Shown here in pieces: positions 56,324 to 64,000 of a DNA stretch of 64,000 nt. The stretch comes from Taudactylus pleione (taxonomy: Eukaryota > Chordata > Amphibia > Anura > Myobatrachidae), in assembly GCA_031769625.1 (NCBI GenBank), contig JAUIMM010001030.1, forward strand, positions 2,280,001 to 2,344,000, read 5' to 3'. The stretch's first letter is position 1. The number at the start of each line of letters is the position of its first letter. Below the pieces are notes generated by a model, which saw only the letters and a program-made list of their open reading frames with translations, ran no database searches and was not told where the DNA came from. The translations under genes were made by a program, and so were the position numbers.

Positions 56324-56431
56324 GTACCCAAGTGTCCTTGGTAGTCAGACACCAACACTGGGCAAAATGAAGCAGGCGGCCTCCCACTCTAGGATCCCCT
56401 AAAGGGAGGCCCAGGCCATCAGGCCGAAGGC

Positions 56432-57780
56432 TTATCGTCCGACTTGGAGGTGGGGCATCTTGTACTCCAAGCCTGTTTCTTGGGCTTGGCAGACTTCTTG
56501 ACCCGGTCTGTACAGAAAAGACTGCATTTTGGACCTACTCTGGCCCCTGTAGGGCCAAAAGGACAAAGTACCAGACCCCAATGGAACTGTAGCCGATGGC
56601 AGACATGCAGACTTAGCTGCTGCCAGAGTGGCCACTATCTTTTCCAGATCAGGGCCAAACAGGACCTGTCCATTAAAAGGCAAGCAATCCAATCCCTTCT
56701 TGGAATCTGCGTCCGCTTTCCAAGAGCGCAACCATAGGGTGAGGCGAGCGGCCACAGCTGCCGAGGAGATTCTGGAGGCGAGAAGACCGATATCCATGGC
56801 TGCCTCATTAATGTACGTGGCCGAGTCTCTGAGATTGCCCACTAACTCCGCCTGCACCGCAGAAGAGTCAGAGTCCAGAGACGCCTCCAAACTATCAGCC
56901 CAGCGCTCTGTGGCTCTGGCCACCCAACACACGACCATAGCCAGTCTGGACGCCCCCCCCCTGCAAGGGAATAAAAGGACTTAAGGCATATTTCAACCTT
57001 GAGATCGGTAGCATCTTTTTAGGAGGACATGGAGGGCATGGGCAATGTAGCACTCCTCACTAGGTGTGTTACATGAGAATCCACTTGCGGATGAGAGTCC
57101 CACTTGGAGAAATAATTATCCGCAAAGGGTTATGCAAAAGCCAAACGTTTTTGAGGCTGGTACCGTTTACCCGGATTCTTCCACGCCTCCTCTAAATGAT
57201 CCACTAAATGACCAGATAGAGGAAATACAGTGGCATCACCCTTAATATCCTTAAAAAAAGTGTATTTGGATTTAGCCACGGGGGGATCGTCATCCTCATT
57301 AATCAAGGCCGCACGAACTGCTCGTATAAGGCCAGGTATATAGACCTTAGACTTAGACTCCGCATCCTTAGTATGGAGGGGCTCCTGGTCAGAAAGGTAA
57401 AAAATCTCACCGTCATCAGACGACACATCATCCTCATCATACTGAGCTGGCTGAGACACTAAAGGCCGCTTATGCGGCCGCAATAATGACTCCCCCTGTA
57501 AAATGTCCGACAGGTGTTGCACTGTATTGGACAAGGAATTCACCCATGCCGGCTCTTGTGAGACCTGGGGAGGCGAAAGTGGGAAACACTGGAGTACCAT
57601 CAACTGTCTGGGGAACCCCTGCATGGGTGAGGACACCACCGAGTGCTGTGATAACCCCATCTGGGGGAATGCTGGGGGCGTCACAAGCTGGCCCACAAGG
57701 GTTGTAAGTGGCTTAGCAAAACAAACCCAGGGCGGTTCCTGCACATCAACTACACAGACCAGAGCCTGGTAGGAAACAGC
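56432..57780 (-). pseudogene. DIRS element 2 Gag-like remnant
   Basis: Pieces 57834-57130 and 56938-56432 align with the two Gag parts of element 1. The C-terminal half (CWVARATERWADSLEAS) reads through the site where element 1 has its frameshift. The N-terminal CxxC region is deleted, and a frame change lies between the pieces. Confidence 0.85.
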
Positions 57781-58647
57781 GCTGCATACACCGACCTTAA
57801 TCAAAGGAGAGGTGTGCAGGGGGACCCAGACCACGATGCCGCCGTCTGCAGTGTCCAGCAGCGCTTGCCAAGTCGCAGAAAATGGCCACCAAGGAGCATA
57901 GAGGAGGCAGGCCCGGGGGAGGAGCGCTCACACAGGCAGCCAGACCGCAATAGAGAGGCAGTGAGGGGGGGCGCTGGCTGTATACAGGGAAGGCGCGCTC
58001 CCCTGGCATGCATTTTACCCCTAGGATGCCGGACTTTACCACTCAGCCACGGCCCGCTGTCCCAGGAGAATACTGGAAGCACAGGTTAATACCTGGTTCC
58101 ACTTGCAGTCAGTCCCCAGGGAGCCCCCAGACTGGGGACTCAGGACTGAGGACCGGGGGCGGGGTATATAGTGTTCACTCTAGCTCCAGCACGAGGCAGG
58201 GCACCGGAGCTAGAGAGGGCACGTTCGTGCGCGTGTGACCGAGAAGGGGCGTGGTCATCGAAAAGGGGGCGTGTCTATAAGACGCGTTCCCTTTTCGTCA
58301 CTCTTGGAGGCGTGCCCGACACTTCCAGACACGCCGGGCAGCCCCCAAGCCCTACAGACAGGGAGAATAGATGCCGGGCGCATGCACATTTCTTCACCCG
58401 CGGGACACTGCGACCCACGGGTGAAGACGGTTCCCGCAGGCTGTTAGGGCAGGGCGCTTTTTGCCCTCCTTCTGGAGGGCAGGGCGCTTTTTGCCTTCCA
58501 GAAAGAGGGCAGGACGCCGCGCCCCGCTAAAACAGCCTAGCGGGAACGCTAGTATAGGAGGGGGACCCCAGTGCATCCTGAGAGGCTGAAAACTTAACTC
58601 TGCCGTGCCCGATGTCTGACGCCATCGCCTATACCTCAAGGTATCCC

Positions 58648-59724
58648 ATATTTATTTATTTTATTTTTTATTAAAGAACATAACATGGCTCTATATATCA
58701 GAGTCAACAATCAATTAATGTTTGATTTATATATTTTTTTAAACAGGCAGCTGTACTTTCAGGAGCCTCCTGCTAAAATTGGTAGGGTAGGCAAGCCTGA
58801 TATTAACCATAAAATGTCCTCAAACAATAGTATCCAATCAATAGTGTTTGTTGAAAGGTGCTCAGAGGAGGCAGCATTTCCATGCCCTGCATACCTTCAG
58901 GCCCTGTAGTGACCACACCCTGCACCCTATCTAGCTCTGGTGGTATGCTGCTCTTAGTACTATAGTTTTCACCTGCCACTGCAGGACACATCCCTAAATG
59001 ACAATAGACCCACCCATAGGTGGAGCTAGCCATGGCCCCTGGGGACGGAACATTCTGCTACCACCTACAATCTCCCTGAAACTAGTTTTCAAAAGTAGGC
59101 AAGTATGCTACAGACATCAAATTGTGCACAAGATGATAATAAATAAGACATTTTCCCTTTAATATTCTAAACATTACACATAGAAATCTTTTATCAACTC
59201 TTCACATATTAAACGAATACGGGACATTGTCATGTACAATATACAGTAAAAGAGAAGGACTATAGAGGAATAAAATAATATTTCTGTAATTGAAAGTAAA
59301 TTAGCTTCTTAGTACAACATTGTTCAGCAGGGAACCCTGTGTACTCACTGCTAGAGGAGAATATTATAAGGACAAGTCTGGACAATGACTGTTGGAATTA
59401 CTAATGGAACAGCCTGGTATTCATAGTCTTTGTTATATATACAGTATTATCCCTAATACACCCAGAGTAGCTAGGAGTGGTTGTGCAAAAGGATTTCCTT
59501 TGCTTCAATCCAGAGGATTGTGTTTGCAATCTTAATTTTAATACAAACCATATGAGATTCCCCCAGGTATTAGACATAAATATTCACAGTGACAGACAAT
59601 GTACTGAATTACCCAAGTGATTCATTCAAATTCTTTATCCCTCTGAAAACAAATACTGTACACGCAACAAAACTCTAATCAGCCTGACTTGTTGAATAAT
59701 GCCAGTGAATAACATTATATTACA
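58648..59724. other. AT-rich DNA, no gene seen
   Basis: No feature supported. The blocks at 58765-58805 and 59060-59110 resemble a repeat also present near 52350-52440. Confidence 0.45.
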
Positions 59725-61680
59725 CTAGCTGGGATACCCGGCATTGCTTTGTTTGAAGACTGGATCCTGAAGTATACCTGCAGCTTACTTTTTTTAAAAT
59801 TGTCCTCTCATATAACCTGGATAACTATGCAAATTAGGAGCAAATGACAATGCAGGCAGTGTATTCTCATACTGTTTGGAATGGGGAATATCAGGAGCAG
59901 ACTGACTTACAGAACAGAAATCAGTATAGCTTCCAAAATCACTTGAGTTTCAGAAATCATTGCAGAACACAGGGGGTGATTCAGATGTGGGCAGATATGC
60001 ATGTTAGCAGCTGCAATAGCTGTAATATGGTAATGCAGCAGAAGCCATCATGCCTCCTGCATGCATTACTGATCTGAGCTGCAGCATCAGATCATCTGCG
60101 ATACCATGGGGTCATGCAAGCTGGCCGCTGCAAATGAGTAAAAGAAGCACCGGGAAATTTCCGTTAGCCGATGGAGATCCTGGCCTCTCCACTCCCCGGT
60201 GACACGCCTCTGTTTTGGGAAGTGGAAGCTGCTGCTGCCCCCTCCCCACCCAAAAACAGCAGCATACTGTAATCATTGACAGTCAGTTGCCAGACTGCGT
60301 GTGGAGTCGTAGACCTATACTGCACATGCGCAGTACGGGTCAGGAGCATGCGAAGATTCCCGATAATCGCAGGGTCCGCAGCTGAATCACTCCCAGACCA
60401 ACAATAAAGTCCATGTCAAGCAGTAATGATATTGGGGGGGGGGGGGAATGCCAGGAGTGGAGTCCCATCCCTGGACAGAAGGGGGCCCACCCACAGTGGC
60501 ACTGTGTGACTGCAATCAATCTCCCCTGCTGTTTGTAATCTATCTCAATTTGGATGTATTTCTGTATGTGCTTTTACCATGAGGCCTTACACAGGATAAT
60601 TACATGGCCCAGAATGGATACTGTTATCATGCAGTGTAGGGACCACCAGTATCAGAGAAGCCATGAAGTTGGCCTGGTGGCTTACCATGTATTTGCAAAT
60701 ACATGCAACAAATATCTCTGAATTTCTATTACCATATAGTTTTCAAATATTGTTGCAGGTACAATTTAGTGTGCTGGGGGACACTCCCCTTTTTGTTTTT
60801 TTGTTTAGTGTGACTCCTCCTTTCATGCACCTGTAGAGTATTGCCAAATTGATTTGCGCAGCTTCCACTTTGTTATGTTTGCTGTTTTGAGAGGCATACA
60901 TGGAACCAGCATTTGGAGGACATGCTGATTCTTACAGTGCTACTTGGAAGTCCCAGAGGTGACTCCCAGGTAAGTTGGGTCTCAATTTAGATATATTGCT
61001 GGATGTGCTTTTACCATGAGGCCTTACAATAGACAATTACATGGCCAAAGTGGGTACTGTTATCCTGCAGTGTATGGACCACCAATATCAGAGAAGCTGT
61101 GAAGTTGGCCTGGTGGCTTACCATATATTTGCAAATGCATGCAACAAATATCTCTGAATTTCTATTACCATATAGTTTTCAAGTATTGTTGCAGGTACAA
61201 TTTAGTGTTCTGGGGGACACTCCCTTTTCTGTTTTTTTTTGTTTTGTATGACCCCTCCCTTTCATGCTTATGAAGAGTTTTGCCAAATTAATTTCAGCAG
61301 CTTTCACTTTATGTTTGCTGTTTGTAATCTCTGTATGCTAAGCTTTGCCAGGATCAAATATTGTGGATTGATTATGCTGTCTGACACAGTCTAAATGTAT
61401 TGAGTGCTGATCTGCTCATGAGCCTGCCAGGCACGGTGAGAGTGTTTGTATGAAGCCAGCCCCTCAGCCCCAGAACCTGTGTAATTTAAGTGTGTCCCAG
61501 TTTTATGGGATATTGTGACAGTGTGTGGCCCTGATGAAGTTAAAACCTAGGCAAAAACCTTATCCTGGTCAAACTACACCACCATGCCAAATTTGGTGGC
61601 GTTAGGTACAAAACTTTGGCCATGTATAAAGATAAATAAAAATGTGTTCTATGTCACAGTAAGTGAAAAAAAATCCCCAA
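59725..61680. repeat. Interspersed repeat with internal 437-bp tandem copies
   Basis: The ends match the short copy at 13005-13480. Between them cttttaccat blocks at 60571 and 61008 and ggggacactccc at 60778 and 61215 give a 437-bp period with about two copies, related to 15245-16530. A short element with tcccgataatcgcagg near 60355 lies in the left part. Confidence 0.7.
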
Positions 61681-61817
61681 ATTTATATTTATTAAGATCC
61701 ATTCGAAAACAATGAGAGGGATCTGGGAGCGACTGGTTGATGTAGTTTAAATCCCGTTTTTGTAGCCACCTTGGCTTTATGTGTTATAGTAGATCTTATC
61801 TTTTGAAGTATATAATC

Positions 61818-62085
61818 TAAAGCTGGGTACACATGGTACGATGTGTACCCAGCGATGCAATCAAGGATCTGACGGCTGAAAAGTGGGCAGTCCCCACACA
61901 CGGATCGATCTGGTGCCCGACCACCCGTTATGTCGCTTGTGGGTGCAGAAAGATCTGGAGGGGTGACAAACAACCCCACGGGAGCGCGCAGCAGACAATA
62001 TCATGCCCACACAGAACAATATAGCTGTGATATCATTCCAATACATTGGATCGCCCGCTATATCGCTCCGTGTGTGGGGGCCTTA
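61818..62085. mobile_element. Possible short inverted-repeat element
   Basis: The left end taaagctgggtacacatgg and the right end in reverse taaggcccccacacacgg are imperfect inverted repeats of the type seen at 15810. No target duplication was found. Confidence 0.4.
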
Positions 62086-62256
62086 AGTGCCTCATTAATA
62101 CTTATAATTGGTGAGAGAAGCTAGTACTGCTGAGAGACATAAAAACAAATTCAGTAAACAGCATTAATGCAATGAACATTGGTGAACCATTGTATGCGTT
62201 AAAAACATAAATACAAATCTTGCAATAAAACCACAGACTTGGAATTATAAGTACAG

Positions 62257-62486
62257 GGGGAAGTTTAGGTTTTTTTTAGCCAGAATCAGTAGACAGTGGT
62301 AAGTCACAGGGGTGAGGCACAACAGCTCTCATCTCAAGAGATGTTGCCCATGGCAACCAATCAGATTTTACTTGACTTTAACTAGCACCTTCTAGAAGAT
62401 AATAGCTAGAATCTGATTGGTTGCTATGGGCAACATCTCTTTTAAAACTCACTTCTAAAAATTCTCACTTTAGTAAATTTACCCCC
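62257..62486. mobile_element. Inverted-repeat element of the 690 family
   Basis: The hairpin arms agatgttgcccatggcaacc and ggttgctatgggcaacatct face each other, with the shared CAACCAATCAGATT core. The right end is agtaaatttaccccctg. Confidence 0.7.
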
Positions 62487-62679
62487 TGGTGTCAGAGTCA
62501 GGGACAGGCTGGCAACTTTTAACCTGGAGGGCAAACATAAGCATGTGGCCCCAGCCTTTCTACCAGCAAACCGCAATTGAAAAATGGGTGTGACAAAACC
62601 TACAGCTATAATCAAATGCATACTTTACCAGACCAGTCTGACAAATCAGATACTACTATATAGATCTCTATAAAATACA

Positions 62680-63150
62680 GATTTGGCAGAGGATGGATTT
62701 GCAAAGCCGTGCACAAGCAGCTTTGCAATTCCGTTCTTGCTAAAATGCAAATGCAGGAGGTGTCTGACACCTCTTGCTGCATCTGTGATCCCACAGCTGC
62801 AACCAAGGTCATGATGTTGGACGGCACCAGCCAACTGAGTAAACCTCAGCTGACGCAAGCTGGCCAGCATGCGTGGCCAGGAATCTGCGTCCATGGATGC
62901 AGACCCTGGTCTTAGCTCTCCCAGAAAACAGGGGCATCACACCCCCATTTCCAGGAATGCAGGCCATCTCCACCCCCGTTCTGCAAACAGCTCTCCCTGT
63001 CAATCATGCAGAGGCATAGCAGGGGCTTGAGAGCAATCTTGCAGGACCCATTCTGCACATGCGCAGAATGGGTCCTACACAGGTGCAGATACCCGATAAT
63101 CAGGAATCTGTGACCAATTACAGTTTGGCAACCTCTGCTGAATCAGGCCC
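62680..63150. mobile_element. Element of the 43305 family
   Basis: Contains gcacaagcagctttgcaatt, gcgcagaatgggtcc and the right end ctgaatcaggccc at 63150. The left terminal repeat was not located. Confidence 0.6.
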
Positions 63151-63320
63151 AGAGAGCAATCCACTCGGCATTTTAGTATTAGAAATACAGTACAGGGAGC
63201 ATTCTTGTGACACAGGGACTATTCTAGTAAATAATATACAAGAAAGGAGCATTCTAGTAATCAATATACAATACATAGATACTTCTATTGACCATTAAAC
63301 AATACAAGGTCCATTCTAGT

Positions 63321-64000
63321 TAGAGATGTGCACCGACCCCCGTATTTTGGTTTTGGTTTCGGATCTGGATCTCCCCTGGTTTTGGATCTGGATTGGTTTT
63401 GGCAAAACCTCTCCTCCGTGTTTTGGTTTTCAGTTTTGGTTTTGGACCTGGATTTTTTTTTTTTACAGTATTATTAACCTCAACAACATTTATTTCCACT
63501 CATTTCCAATAAATTTTGACCACCTCAGAGCTCACTATATTGTTTTCAGTCAGTTTAGGCCCAAAATTTGCACCAAGCTAGCTGGCTGACTAAGCTAAGC
63601 AGCAGCAGTGTAGGCGGCACAAAGATGTGGTAGTTCAACTTCCAATATGGCACATCAGGAAACAAATGTTTTTATTGTTCAAGAGAGGCCTAAGGGAGTT
63701 GGAGTATGTATGTAGTTGAAGGCAGGGCAGGGACAGGAATGGTTGATCGGTAGTAAATTTAATTAAATTTTTTGTTTCCGAAAAAAATTTATGAGGGAAG
63801 GGAGGAGGGGAGGCATTTATAAAAAATATTTGACATATTCATATCAGTCCTTGCCCCAGAAAAATCCTTGAGGGCCATGCCTGCTGCTACAGCTGGGAGT
63901 AGATTTTCTCATCCCAGAAGGGGACCAGGAAGACTTAGTAGTGCTTTCCACATAAAAAAACATTTTCCAACCTGTACAGGGAAATTAAAAAACATTGGCC
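63321..64000 (-). mobile_element. End of a second hAT element, running off the window
   Basis: It begins TAGAGATGTGCACCGA. The next 200 bp (attttggttttggtttcgga ... attattaacctcaacaaca) are homologous to the right end of 39157-43170 in reverse. The element is therefore inserted in the opposite orientation and continues past 64000. No transposase part is reached. Confidence 0.8.

Larger units (their letters stand above)
53045..58647 (-). mobile_element. DIRS-type retrotransposon, decayed (element 2)
   Basis: Same architecture as element 1 on the opposite strand: terminal repeat 53045-53225, internal complementary region about 53360-53480, then recombinase, RT/RNase H and Gag remnants, and the other terminal repeat about 58549-58647. 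The outer tip of the 5' repeat (about 30 bp) is missing, replaced by tatttatttatttt. Relative to element 1 about 350 bp are deleted between the 5' leader and Gag (element 1 positions about 2375-2720), removing the Gag start and its CxxC region. Confidence 0.93.

Overview
The window looks like ordinary repeat-dominated DNA from a large vertebrate nuclear genome, most likely an anuran amphibian. The reasons are a near-intact DIRS-type tyrosine-recombinase retrotransposon plus a second decayed copy, a chromodomain Ty3/Gypsy element, hAT elements with 8-bp target duplications, and dozens of short inverted-repeat elements with 3-bp target duplications, all packed end to end and nested. The species cannot be named from sequence alone. 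No host exon, tRNA or rRNA gene could be supported, and every protein-like signal traces to a mobile element.

Layout. 1-1495: a 36-bp-arm hairpin at the window start, a small inverted-repeat element and degenerate G-rich GGTTAGGG-like repeats. 1496-7435: DIRS element 1 (+ strand) with inverted terminal repeats, an internal complementary region, a Gag-like ORF broken by one frameshift, and intact RT/RNase H and tyrosine recombinase ORFs. 7539-19440: inverted-repeat elements, a hAT derivative carrying a minisatellite, 427-bp tandem repeats, and AT-rich DNA without genes. 19441-27190: two LTR elements on the minus strand. The first is the 3' end of an unassigned LTR element with a 782-codon ORF, polypurine tract and LTR. 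The second is a decayed, 5'-truncated chromovirus (Gag, protease, RT, RNase H, integrase, chromodomain, LTR with minisatellite). 28114-34700: two related non-autonomous hAT elements with perfect 8-bp target duplications, and the first serial-hairpin element. 35146-39016: nested inverted-repeat elements, including a composite bounded by a perfect 8-bp duplication. 39157-43170: a hAT element with TATA box, a 155-bp tandem array and a transposase gene whose middle is replaced by array DNA. 43305-51190: more short elements, an LTR-like block and four serial-hairpin units. 53045-58647: DIRS element 2 (minus strand), heavily broken. 58648-64000: AT-rich DNA, a second 437-bp tandem block, two further short elements and the end of another hAT element at 63321.

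The most unusual structure is a set of short elements (copies at 30426, 37030, 46772, 47353 and 50357, plus an unrelated family at 49907-51190) built almost entirely from consecutive palindromes in fixed order. Between copies the arm sequences of a given palindrome differ, but both arms change together, so self-complementarity is kept. The second notable item is the 782-codon ORF at 19614-21962, in the position where LTR elements carry an extra gene, which I cannot assign to a known family.
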